Source of the DNA: an uncultured Eubacteriales bacterium
GTDB taxonomy: Bacteria > Bacillota > Clostridia > Christensenellales > Aristaeellaceae
Assembly (NCBI GenBank): GCA_902777335.1
Contig: CACYTF010000026.1
Coordinates: 1-39,501, forward strand
Direction: 5' to 3'
DNA: 39,501 nucleotides
Shown here: positions 9,057 to 16,096 of the stretch, piece by piece
Layout: every line of letters begins with the position of its first letter
How positions within the stretch are numbered: the first letter of the stretch is position 1
The notes under the pieces: generated by a model
The model's input: the letters and a program-made list of their open reading frames with translations, nothing else
What the model was told of the DNA's origin: nothing
Databases searched by the model: none
Program-made: the position numbers and the translations under genes

Positions 9057-9077
9057 GGAGGACGACCCCCGTTGCAA
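9049..9077 (-). promoter_or_regulatory. Sigma-A-like promoter for DUF5711-cvpA-ftsK
   Basis: On the minus strand, TTGCAA (9077-9072) is followed after exactly 17 bases by a perfect TATAAT (9054-9049). Transcription would begin near 9042, about 120 bases before the DUF5711 start codon. The -10 overlaps the plus-strand TATAAT at 9051-9056. Confidence 0.5.
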
Positions 9078-9191
9078 TGACGCTGTTGTAACAAAACCGG
9101 GCAAAAGAAATACATTTCAGAGATAATCTTCAATCCGTCAACACAATGCCGTCCGTTTTGTCGCAACATCGACCAATTTGAAAGGAAAAGC

Positions 9192-10115
9192 ATGGCAACC
9201 AGGCTGAAAAAGAACAAAAAACCCGGCAAGGGCGGCAAAATCGCGCTGAAGGTGTTCGTCGCGGCGCTGCTAATCGTGCTCATCACCATTGCCGCCGGCA
9301 TGATCAACGCCTCCGTGGTGCGCATCCGCCGGGCCGAGGTGCGGCTTACCGACCTGCCGCCCGCCTTCGACGGCGTCACCGTGCTCTACGCGTCGGACAT
9401 CGACCTGTTCGGCCTGAACACGCCCCGGAGATCCGGCGAGCTGTTCGACCGGCTGCAGTCGCTGAAGCCGGACATACTGCTGCTGGGCGGCGACTACACC
9501 TCCGCCTCGCTGCTGGAAATACTGAACCGGTCGGGCGAAAAGGGCGCCAATTCCGACATAAGCCGGAAGGCGCGGACGGATTTCTTCCATTATATAGCGT
9601 CGTTTGAAGCGCCCCTGGGCAAGTATGCCATCGCCGCGCCCGAGGATCAGGACCGCCAGGACCTGGCGAACACGCTGTCGAGCGCCGACGTCAATCCCCT
9701 GTTCAACCGGCGGGCGGAGCTTCGCCGCGGCGGCGATGTACTGTACCTGGCCGGTATCTGCGAGGAGAGCGCAAACCTGAATTCCGCGGGGCGCGTCTTT
9801 GACCGGGGCGACTGCGTGCTGGCCGTCGCGTACAGCCCGGCGGTGCTGCCGGTGCTGCTGACCGGCGAAGCGGGCGACGGCGGAGCCTGGGCGGACCTGG
9901 TGCTCTCCGGTCACACCCACGGCGGACAGATCCGCCTGTTCGGGCGGAGCGTACTCCCCCTCGCCCGCGAGGAGCTGCGCCGCCTGTCCGGCTGGGGATA
10001 TGAAAACGGCCTGCCGGTGCTCGTCACCCAGGGCGTGGGCTGCGAGGGCGTGAACCTGCGCCTGGGCACCGCGCCGGAAATATGGCTGATCACGCTGCGC
10101 CGCGCTCAGCCGTAA
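9192..10115 (+). CDS. Metallophosphoesterase-fold membrane protein with degenerate active site
   Basis: A 307-residue protein of the calcineurin-like phosphoesterase fold (YkuE/YaeI type) with an N-terminal Lys-rich stretch and one membrane span (about residues 17-40). Two family motifs are intact: GGDY at 99-102 and GHTHGGQ at 240-246. Three are altered. The usual SDLH is SDID (68-71). The GNHD motif after GKYAI is replaced by APED (149-152). The HxP motif is AYSP (213-216). At least three metal or catalytic ligands are therefore missing, so it may be an inactive scaffold or bind metal differently. The start is supported by AAAGGAAA. It ends directly at the first parS site. The fold assignment is firm; catalytic activity is doubtful. 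Confidence 0.75.
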   Translation: MATRLKKNKKPGKGGKIALKVFVAALLIVLITIAAGMINASVVRIRRAEVRLTDLPPAFDGVTVLYASDIDLFGLNTPRRSGELFDRLQSLKPDILLLGGDYTSASLLEILNRSGEKGANSDISRKARTDFFHYIASFEAPLGKYAIAAPEDQDRQDLANTLSSADVNPLFNRRAELRRGGDVLYLAGICEESANLNSAGRVFDRGDCVLAVAYSPAVLPVLLTGEAGDGGAWADLVLSGHTHGGQIRLFGRSVLPLAREELRRLSGWGYENGLPVLVTQGVGCEGVNLRLGTAPEIWLITLRRAQP

Positions 10116-10131
10116 TGTTTCACGTGAAACA
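10116..10131. other. parS centromere site 1 (ParB/Noc-type palindrome)
   Basis: TGTTTCACGTGAAACA, an exact match to the bacterial parS consensus, begins right after the stop codon at 10113-10115; the palindrome extends one more base on each side. ParB binds this site, spreads, and loads SMC for origin segregation. The location 5.7 kb from the unwinding element fits the known origin-proximal placement of parS. parA and parB are not in the window. Confidence 0.93.
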
Positions 10132-10194
10132 TCGCGCATGCCGTCGGATTCCCCGCGAAGCGGACGGAACCGCGCCGCATCCGCCCGAAAATAT

Positions 10195-10210
10195 TGTTTC
10201 ACGTGAAACA
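10195..10210. other. parS centromere site 2
   Basis: A second exact TGTTTCACGTGAAACA, 79 bp from the first (start to start), in the same 165-bp intergenic gap. It lies upstream of the radical SAM gene and just before a TATAAT at 10239-10244, so ParB binding could also influence that gene; this last point is inference. Confidence 0.93.
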
Positions 10211-10280
10211 TTCCCGACGGATGATAACAATGCCGGTGTATAATGGACCGGACGACAAGCCAGACCCGGAGGAACGCGCC

Positions 10281-11171
10281 ATGACCCCATATGTCTGTTC
10301 CGACTGCCCCAGGCAGTGCGCCGCGCCGCGCGGAGAGACCGGCGCGGGCTTTTGCCGCATGGGCGCCGACCCTGTGATTGCCCGGGCCGCGCCGCACTAC
10401 GACGAGGAGCCCGTGATCAGCGGCACGAAGGGCTCCGGCGCGGTGTTCTTCTCGGGCTGTGCCCTGCGCTGCCGGTACTGCCAGAACTTTCCGATCTCCC
10501 ATCAGGGCTTCGGACAGCGGGTCAGCGTGGATCGGCTGCGGGAAATCTACTTCGAACTGATCGACCGGGGCGTGCACAACATCAACCTGGTCAACCCCAC
10601 CCACTTCGCAGCGGCCATCGAAGCGTCGCTCGACCCGGGGCTGCCGGTGCCTGTGGTGTGGAACACCGGCGGCTATGAACGGGTGGAGACCCTGCGCCGC
10701 CTGGAGGGGCGGGTGCAGGTGTATCTGCCGGATATGAAGTACATCGAGGCGTATTCCGCTCGCCGGTACTCCGCCGCCGCGGACTACTTCGACTTCGCCG
10801 GGCCCGCGTTGAAGGAGATGCTGCGCCAGACCGGCCCCGTGGAACTGGACGGCGACGGCATCATACGGCGGGGCACCATCGTGCGCCACCTGATACTGCC
10901 CGGGCGGGCGCATGAGTCCATGGCCATACTGGACTGGATTGCCGAAAACCTGCCCGGCGCGTGGGTCAGCCTGATGGCCCAATACCTGCCCTTTGGACAG
11001 GTGGAGGGGCTGGACGCGCTGGACCGCCGCCTGACGCCCGATGAGTACGACGCCGTGGTGGACCACCTGATGGACCTGGGCCTGGAGGACGGCTTCGTGC
11101 AGGAGCTTTCCTCGTCGGACGAGAAATACATTCCCGCCTTCGACCTCACCGGCGTGGAGAAGCCCCAATAG
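10281..11171 (+). CDS. Radical SAM protein, PflA-like
   Basis: A 296-residue radical S-adenosylmethionine protein of the pyruvate-formate-lyase-activating-enzyme-like group (COG1313 type). The cluster motif CxxxCxxC is at Cys60, Cys64 and Cys67 (SGCALRCRYCQNF). The N-terminus has a second conserved cysteine set (Cys6, Cys9, Cys13, Cys25, in CSDCPRQC...GFCRMG), typical of this family and possibly binding another metal or cluster. The start at 10281 is chosen because GGAGGA lies seven bases upstream. An in-frame TTG at 10194 would put the coding region inside parS, and it has no ribosome site. No glycyl-radical enzyme is nearby, so the target is unknown. Confidence 0.85.
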   Translation: MTPYVCSDCPRQCAAPRGETGAGFCRMGADPVIARAAPHYDEEPVISGTKGSGAVFFSGCALRCRYCQNFPISHQGFGQRVSVDRLREIYFELIDRGVHNINLVNPTHFAAAIEASLDPGLPVPVVWNTGGYERVETLRRLEGRVQVYLPDMKYIEAYSARRYSAAADYFDFAGPALKEMLRQTGPVELDGDGIIRRGTIVRHLILPGRAHESMAILDWIAENLPGAWVSLMAQYLPFGQVEGLDALDRRLTPDEYDAVVDHLMDLGLEDGFVQELSSSDEKYIPAFDLTGVEKPQ

Positions 11172-11216
11172 AGCGTTTTTTCAGCTTAACAAAGGAAAAG
11201 AGAGGAACAAGAGCAG

Positions 11217-12026
11217 ATGGAACTTCGCTTCTCGCCGCTTTTCAGCGGGTCGAGCGGAAACGCGACCTACGTGGGCTGCGACGACGCCCACATACTGGTG
11301 GACGCCGGCATGTCCGGCGCGCGGGTCTCCGGCGAGCTGATGCAGGTCGGCGTGGACCCCCGCTGCCTGAACGCGATACTGGTGACCCACGAGCATTCGG
11401 ACCACATCCGGGGCATCGGCATACTCTCCCGGAAGTACGACCTGCCCGTGTTCGCCACGGAGGGCACCTGGGAGGGCATGTACGACAAGATCGGCGCCAT
11501 TGCCGATAAAAACCGGGTGATATTCGACCCGGAACAGGACTTTTTCATCGGTTCGATCAACGTGACGCCCTTTTCAACGCCCCACGACGCCAACCAGCCG
11601 GTGGGTTTCGCCTTTGAGGTGGACGGCGCGCGCATGGCCGTGGCCACGGACCTGGGCTGCATCCGCGAGGGCTGGCTCAGCGCCATTGCCGGCGCGGACG
11701 CGGTGATACTGGAGTCCAACTACGATCAGGACATGCTCCGGGCCGGTCCCTATCCCTACGACCTGAAAAAGCGCATCATGTCCCGGCACGGGCACCTTTC
11801 CAACGACGACGCGGGCATGGTGGCCGTGGAGCTGGCGCGCCGGGGCACCCGGCAGATCGTGCTGGGCCATTTGAGCAAGGAGAACAACTTCCCCGAGCTG
11901 GCCATGCGCTCCTGCGAGCTCACGCTGAAGATGAACGGCATAGAGCCTCACGAGGACGTGATGCTGTACGTCGCTCGCCGCGACGGCAACACCGGCATGT
12001 TCAGCATCCGCGCCGAGATGGTATAA
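11217..12026 (+). CDS. walJ: WalJ/YycJ-type metallo-beta-lactamase-fold hydrolase
   Basis: A 269-residue MBL-fold protein of the YycJ (WalJ) family. The N-terminus FSPLFSGSSGNATYV is characteristic, and the metal-binding motif HEHSDH is at residues 58-63. Further metal ligands are expected at STPHDA and in the ATDLG and GHLSKENN segments. Relatives act as nucleases or in cell-division and DNA-repair phenotypes, and in Bacilli the gene sits in the walRK operon. Here it stands alone, 45 bp after the radical SAM gene and about 1.7 kb from mnmE-dnaN-dnaA, with no walRK in view. A GAGAGGAA ribosome site precedes the ATG. Confidence 0.85.
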   Translation: MELRFSPLFSGSSGNATYVGCDDAHILVDAGMSGARVSGELMQVGVDPRCLNAILVTHEHSDHIRGIGILSRKYDLPVFATEGTWEGMYDKIGAIADKNRVIFDPEQDFFIGSINVTPFSTPHDANQPVGFAFEVDGARMAVATDLGCIREGWLSAIAGADAVILESNYDQDMLRAGPYPYDLKKRIMSRHGHLSNDDAGMVAVELARRGTRQIVLGHLSKENNFPELAMRSCELTLKMNGIEPHEDVMLYVARRDGNTGMFSIRAEMV

Positions 12027-12079
12027 TTATTCTAATCTATGAATATAAATTCAATATCAAAAAACAAAGGAGTCATTCC

Positions 12080-13018
12080 ATGAAGCGAATCCTACGGCTC
12101 TCCCGCCTGCCCGACCTGTTCATACCCGCCGCACTGCTCGGCGCTTCTGCGCTGGGCCAGCCGAAAGGCGCGGCGCTTTTTTTCGCCTGCCTGACGGCCC
12201 ACGCGCTGCTGTCGCTGTTCGCCGGCCAGGCCCTGCGCGTCTGCTTTGCCGCCCAGCCCAGTCTGCGCGGCGTGCGCGGCAGCGTGAAGCTCACGCTGCT
12301 GCTCCAGGCCGCCGCGCTGCCCGTGGCGCTATTGATCGCCCGCTTCACGCGGCTGAATGAAATATCGGCGCTTTGGGCTTACCTGTGCGCCGGATGCCTG
12401 TACAATATCGAACATACGTTCTATGAATATCTGGACGCCCTGGGAGACAGGCACGGCGCGGCGCTGTGCGAGGGCATATCGGCGCTCCTGCTCATGACGG
12501 GCCTTTGCCTGACCGGCGGCCCCGATGGCACCGGCAGCGGTTTGCAGCCATTGTGGCTGATCGCGTTTTCCGCGCTGTCGGCGCTGATCGCGGCGGCGGC
12601 GGGCCTGGTCTCCGGCGCGTTCTCAAAGGGAAAAGTGAACGCCAAGGTGCTATCCGCCTCTCCCCGCGCGGCGCTCCAGACGCTGCTGTACCCCGCGGCG
12701 TTCGTTCCGACGCTCTTCCTGCCCCTCGGGTGCGGCGCCTCCGTCGCGTTCTTCGGCGGGCTTGCGCTCTACGCCCTCTGCCGGACGCCCTTCCGGCGCT
12801 CCCCGTCGGAATCCTCGCCGATGAACCGCGGCCTGGCCCTGATCTGCGCCGCCTGCGCGCTGCTCTCGGCGCTCTCCCACCTGACAGGCTTTCTGAAGCC
12901 CGCTCAAGAGACGAATATTTATGCAGGCTTCAACCTGACCTACGCCTGCCTCGCCCTGGCCCTGGCCGCCCTGTGCGCCTTTGCACTGTACGGGAATATC
13001 AGCAAGGCGGAACGCTGA
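12080..13018 (+). CDS. Polytopic membrane protein of unknown function
   Basis: A 312-residue, very hydrophobic protein, rich in Ala and Leu, with about eight predicted spans covering nearly its full length. Longer ones are at about residues 12-45, 75-95, 98-113, 130-150, 160-180, 200-225, 248-270 and 280-303. The opening RLSRLPDLFIPAALLG is faintly like UbiA prenyltransferases, but no aspartate-rich NDxxD motif is present, so I do not assign it there. AAAGGAG lies nine bases before the ATG. A TATAAT at 12022-12027 overlaps the end of walJ and could start transcription, but I see no good -35. Real gene, function unknown. Confidence 0.6.
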   Translation: MKRILRLSRLPDLFIPAALLGASALGQPKGAALFFACLTAHALLSLFAGQALRVCFAAQPSLRGVRGSVKLTLLLQAAALPVALLIARFTRLNEISALWAYLCAGCLYNIEHTFYEYLDALGDRHGAALCEGISALLLMTGLCLTGGPDGTGSGLQPLWLIAFSALSALIAAAAGLVSGAFSKGKVNAKVLSASPRAALQTLLYPAAFVPTLFLPLGCGASVAFFGGLALYALCRTPFRRSPSESSPMNRGLALICAACALLSALSHLTGFLKPAQETNIYAGFNLTYACLALALAALCAFALYGNISKAER

Positions 13019-13038
13019 GCGGTCGGAGGCCCCTCTCC

Positions 13039-13074
13039 GCCCTTCGGGCACCTCTCCCCCCTCGGGGGGCGAGG
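13039..13074. repeat. Paired-hairpin repeat (copy 1)
   Basis: Two adjacent hairpins: GCCC-TTC-GGGC (13039-13049), then CCTC and CCCCCC pairing with GGGGGG and GAGG around one mismatch (13051-13074), followed by GCAAGGGGG. The same two-hairpin plan, with different bases, occurs twice at 36993-37149. It begins the gene-free stretch 13019-13394 between convergent genes. Confidence 0.6.
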
Positions 13075-13082
13075 CAAGGGGG

Positions 13083-13204
13083 TAGTGCAGAGTTCGAGGA
13101 TAGCACCCACGCGCGGTAGCCTTGGCTCGCCCCGGTGACGGGATAGCGCGGAGTTCGAGGATAGCACCCACGCGCGGCAGCCTTGGCTCGCCCCGGTGAC
13201 GGGC
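13083..13204. repeat. Tandem direct repeat, two 61-bp units
   Basis: Two head-to-tail units (13083-13143 and 13144-13204). The last 54 bases of each unit (from GAGTTCGAGG on) differ at a single position; most remaining differences fall in the first seven bases. Each unit contains CCTTGGCTCG and CCCCGGTGACGGG. No coding frame or tRNA is evident. It belongs to a compound repeat with the hairpins on both sides. Confidence 0.85.
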
Positions 13205-13217
13205 AGCGAACGCCCGG

Positions 13218-13240
13218 AAAACAGCACAGTGTGCTGTTTT
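13218..13240. terminator. Perfect A/T-ended hairpin 1 (possible two-way terminator)
   Basis: Arms AAAACAGCACA and TGTGCTGTTTT, 11 bp each, around a single central G. The A-tract and T-tract ends let it act as a terminator in both directions, which would suit the convergent genes at 12080 and mnmE. It is preceded by CGCCCGG and followed by CAG, exactly as hairpin 2 is. Confidence 0.55.
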
Positions 13241-13258
13241 CAGTGGTTCGAGCGCCCG

Positions 13259-13283
13259 GAAAAATGTCCAGTGGACATTTTTC
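13259..13283. terminator. Perfect A/T-ended hairpin 2 (possible two-way terminator)
   Basis: Arms GAAAAATGTCC and GGACATTTTTC, 11 bp each, around an AGT loop. It has the same flanks as hairpin 1 (CGCCCGG before, CAG after) but an unrelated stem, so the two look like members of a structured repeat family as well as terminators. Confidence 0.55.
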
Positions 13284-13301
13284 AGCGAGAACGGGCCGGC
13301 A

Positions 13302-13393
13302 GGCCCCCGTCGCTGGGGCCGAGGCAGGCCCGTGGGATGAGCTGGCGCGCAGCGCCTGAGAGGGGTATCCTGTAGGAAAACGCGCAGCGCCTG
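13302..13393. repeat. GC-rich repeat remainder before mnmE
   Basis: GGCCCC (13302-13307) can pair with GGGGCC (13315-13320). A 13-base word, CGCGCAGCGCCTG, appears at 13346-13358 and again at 13381-13393, ending next to the mnmE stop codon. I see no gene here. Confidence 0.5.
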
Positions 13394-13394
13394 T

Positions 13395-14747
13395 CTACTT
13401 TCCGACGCAGAAATCCCGGAACACCCGGTCGATGACCTCTTCGGTGGCGTTTTCGCCGGTGATCTCCGACAGGTCCGACAGCGCGGCGCGGATGTCGATG
13501 GCGGCGGTGTCCAGCGGCAGGCCGCCTTCCACGGCCTCCACCGCCTGCCTCAGGTGGTCCGCCGCCCGGTGGGCCAGCTCGATGTGCCTGAGGGCCGTCA
13601 TCTGTCCGGCGCTCTCCTGCTGGGCGGACACCCGCTTTTCAAGCTCCGCCACGAGCTCGGGGATGCCCCGGCCCGTCAGCGCGGAGGTCTCCAGCACCAT
13701 GGCCGGCGTCAGCGCGGCGATCGCCTTCCGGGTGACGGCCTGGCCGGCGTCCCGCTTGTTCAGGCACACGACGGTCCTGTCGTCGGCCCCCTTCAAAAGC
13801 GCTTCGTCCGACGCGTCCAGGGGCTCCGCGGCGTCGATCACGATCAGCACCACGTCCGCGCCCTCCGCCGCCCGCTGGGCCCGGTCCACGCCGATGCGCT
13901 CGATGGGGTCCTGGGTGTCGCGCCGCCCCGCCGTGTCCGAAAGCTCCGCCACCACGCCGCCCAGGCTGATCCGCTCGGTCAGCACGTCGCGGGTGGTGCC
14001 GGGAATGTCGGTGACGATGGCCCGCTCCTGGTTCAACAGCGCGTTCATCAGCGACGACTTTCCCACGTTGGGCCGGCCCGCCAGCACGATGGAGGCGCCC
14101 TCCCGCAACAGCCGCGCGCCCCGGGCGTCGCTCTTTGCCTCGATCTTTTGGATCACGCGCCGCAGCCCCTCGGTCACGTCCTGGGCGGCGACCTCCTCCT
14201 CGACCTCCTCGGGAAAGTCGGTAGAGGCCTCCAGCAGCGCCAGCAGGCCCTTCAATTCGTCGGAAACCTCCCGCACAAAGCCCGAAACGCCGCCCTCCAG
14301 CTGCCGCACGGAGGCCCGCGCCGCCGCCGCGCCGTGGGCGCCGATCAGCTGCATCACCGCCTCGGCCCTGGCCAGGTCGATCCGGTGGTTCAGAAAGGCG
14401 CGCTTCGTGAACTCCCCGGGCTCCGCCATCCGCGCGCCCAGCTCCAGCGCCCGCGAAAGCACCGCCCCGGCGCTCACACGGCCGCCGTGGCAGTGGATCT
14501 CGGCCACGTCCTCCCGGGTGTAGCTGGCCGGCCCGCGCATGATGACCGCCATGACCTCGTCCAGCGTGTCGCCCCGCGCGTCCACGGCCCGCCCGTAGGT
14601 CAGCCGGTTGGACTCAAAATATTCCCGCCGGGTGGCGGGAATGAATATCTGCTTCAATATGGCCTCGGCCTCATCGCCGCTGACGCGCACAATGGCGATG
14701 CCGCCCGCGCCGGTGGCGGTGGCGATGGCCGCTATGGTTTCACTCAT
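13395..14747 (-). CDS. mnmE: tRNA modification GTPase MnmE
   Basis: With MnmG, this GTPase installs the cmnm5 or nm5 group on U34 of tRNAs reading split codon boxes. The 450-residue length is typical. The N-terminal tetrahydrofolate-binding domain covers about residues 1-118. The G domain has G1 GRPNVGKS at 224-231, TDIPGTTRD for the switch region, DTAGR at 271-275 and NKRD at 330-333. The C-terminal helical domain ends in FCVGK (446-450), a variant of the usual CIGK with its essential cysteine. The gene follows dnaN by 13 bp on the same strand. Linkage directly to dnaA-dnaN, with no rnpA or yidC between, is uncommon. mnmG is not in the window. Confidence 0.97.
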   Translation of the reverse strand: MSETIAAIATATGAGGIAIVRVSGDEAEAILKQIFIPATRREYFESNRLTYGRAVDARGDTLDEVMAVIMRGPASYTREDVAEIHCHGGRVSAGAVLSRALELGARMAEPGEFTKRAFLNHRIDLARAEAVMQLIGAHGAAAARASVRQLEGGVSGFVREVSDELKGLLALLEASTDFPEEVEEEVAAQDVTEGLRRVIQKIEAKSDARGARLLREGASIVLAGRPNVGKSSLMNALLNQERAIVTDIPGTTRDVLTERISLGGVVAELSDTAGRRDTQDPIERIGVDRAQRAAEGADVVLIVIDAAEPLDASDEALLKGADDRTVVCLNKRDAGQAVTRKAIAALTPAMVLETSALTGRGIPELVAELEKRVSAQQESAGQMTALRHIELAHRAADHLRQAVEAVEGGLPLDTAAIDIRAALSDLSEITGENATEEVIDRVFRDFCVGK

Positions 14748-14760
14748 GCTGACCTCTTTT

Positions 14761-15873
14761 TCAGTTCGTCGCGCCCGTGCGCACCGGCAGCACCAGGTGC
14801 ACGTAGTCCGGATCGCCCACCGGGGTGATGATGCAGGGGCTGATGGCGTTGTTCAGGTTGATCTCGATCTGCTCCGCTTCGATGAAGCGCACCACGTCGG
14901 TCAGGTACTTCACGTTGAAGGCGATGTTCAGGTTCGCGCCCTCCTGCTGTATCTCCAGCTTCTCATAGGCGTCGCCGATCTGGGAGTGGGCCTCTATGGC
15001 CATCTCGCCGTCCGCGATCTTCAATATCAGCAGGTTGTTGTTGCCCTCCCGGGCGATCAGGGCCGCGCGGTCAATGCCGCGGCGGAAGGGCTCCAGGTCC
15101 ACCACCGCGCGGGTGGCGAAGCGGGGCGGCAATATCTGGCGGTACTGCACGTATTCGCCCTCCACCAGTATCACGAATATCTCCGTCCTGTCCAGCTTGA
15201 TGTGCAGCTTGCCCCCGCCGAAGGACAGCGTGGCGAAGGCCTCCGGATCGTCGGAGAGCAGCTTGCCGATGTCGCCCACGGCCCGGCCCGGTATGATGGC
15301 GGACAGCTTCTCCAGCACGTCGCCGCACTTGGCCCGCCGCAGCGCCAGCCGGAAGCCGTCCAGCGCCACCATGGTCACGTCGCCGCCGGCGATCTCCAGC
15401 AGGCAGCCGGTCAGCACCTCGCGCATGTCCTCCGCGGCGATGGCGAATTCCGTCTTCTGGATCATGTCCTTGAGCATGTCCTGGGGCAGGGAGATCTCCT
15501 TTTCGCCGCTGACGGCGGGCAGGGCGGGGTAGAGGTCCGCGTCCTGGCCGGAGATGTTGGTGCGGTTGCCGCCGCCGCGGATCGTGAACACGAAGCGGTC
15601 GTTCATGGACACGTCCACCTCGCCGTCCGAAAGCCGGCGCACGATCTCGCTGAACAGCTTGCCCGGCACCACGCCGCGCCCGGGCTCGCTGACGCTGGCC
15701 TCCATGCGGGTGACGATGGTGATGCGCTCGTCCGAGCAGGTGAGTATCACCTCGTTCATGTCGGTCTCGATCATGATGCATTCCAGGATCTGGTTGGTGG
15801 TTCGGCCGGGCAGCGCCCGCGTGACCGTCTGCAGCGCCTCGATCAGCGCGGAAGCGGGACAGTTGAATCGCAT
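14761..15873 (-). CDS. dnaN: DNA polymerase III subunit beta (sliding clamp)
   Basis: The ring-shaped processivity clamp of the replisome, 370 residues, the usual length. The N-terminus MRFNCPASALIEALQTVTRALPGRTTNQILECIMIE and the C-terminus ending in a VHLVLPVRT motif are diagnostic. The three clamp domains fall at about residues 1-122, 128-245 and 247-370. The start at 15873 is preceded by AAGGAGGAG seven bases away; the open frame extends 63 bases upstream but has no supported start there. It lies downstream of dnaA, from which it is separated by the origin region, and upstream of mnmE. Confidence 0.97.
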   Translation of the reverse strand: MRFNCPASALIEALQTVTRALPGRTTNQILECIMIETDMNEVILTCSDERITIVTRMEASVSEPGRGVVPGKLFSEIVRRLSDGEVDVSMNDRFVFTIRGGGNRTNISGQDADLYPALPAVSGEKEISLPQDMLKDMIQKTEFAIAAEDMREVLTGCLLEIAGGDVTMVALDGFRLALRRAKCGDVLEKLSAIIPGRAVGDIGKLLSDDPEAFATLSFGGGKLHIKLDRTEIFVILVEGEYVQYRQILPPRFATRAVVDLEPFRRGIDRAALIAREGNNNLLILKIADGEMAIEAHSQIGDAYEKLEIQQEGANLNIAFNVKYLTDVVRFIEAEQIEINLNNAISPCIITPVGDPDYVHLVLPVRTGATN

Positions 15874-15941
15874 ATCGTCTCTCCTCCTTGGTGGGGTTCC
15901 GTATTCTTTGGCGCAGCCGGGTGGGGCGCGCCGCATCGTTG

Positions 15942-16085
15942 TGTCTTTATATAAATATATATATTTAGTCGAAGAAGTAGTACGTGTGGATACTGTGGAA
16001 AACCCGCCAAAGCCCCGTCGCCGCGGGGAATGAACCGTCCACAGCGGCTGTGGAACGGGTGTGGAAAAGCGGCGGCTTATCCACA
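15942..16085. other. Replication origin oriC, dnaA-dnaN part: unwinding element, DnaA-trio and DnaA boxes
   Basis: This gap of about 220 bp has the ordered parts of a Bacillota basal unwinding system. Read on the minus strand, two abutting DnaA boxes, TTTTCCACA (16002-15994) and GTATCCACA (15993-15985), are followed by four bases. Then comes a trinucleotide tract, CTA-CTT-CTT-CGA-CTA (15980-15966), which fits the DnaA-trio, and then a pure A/T stretch (15967-15946), the likely unwinding element. More boxes are TTTTCCACA on the minus strand at 16068-16060 and a consensus TTATCCACA on the plus strand at 16077-16085. Weaker TCCACA words lie at 16034-16042 and 16049-16057. Established knowledge: DnaA loads from the boxes onto the trio strand to open DNA. 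The assignment here is from pattern alone. Confidence 0.85.
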
Positions 16086-16096
16086 GGGCGCTCCCG

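Noticed and set aside
10194..10280. An earlier TTG start for the radical SAM gene within parS site 2
   Set aside because: No ribosome site, and it would force the parS palindrome to be coding. The ATG at 10281 has GGAGGA at ideal distance and begins just before the conserved cysteines.
12080..13018. Assignment as a UbiA-type prenyltransferase
   Set aside because: Only the first dozen residues look similar; the aspartate-rich NDxxD and DxxxD motifs are absent.
13083..13283. Possible CRISPR array
   Set aside because: Only two 61-bp tandem units with no spacers between repeats, and no cas genes.
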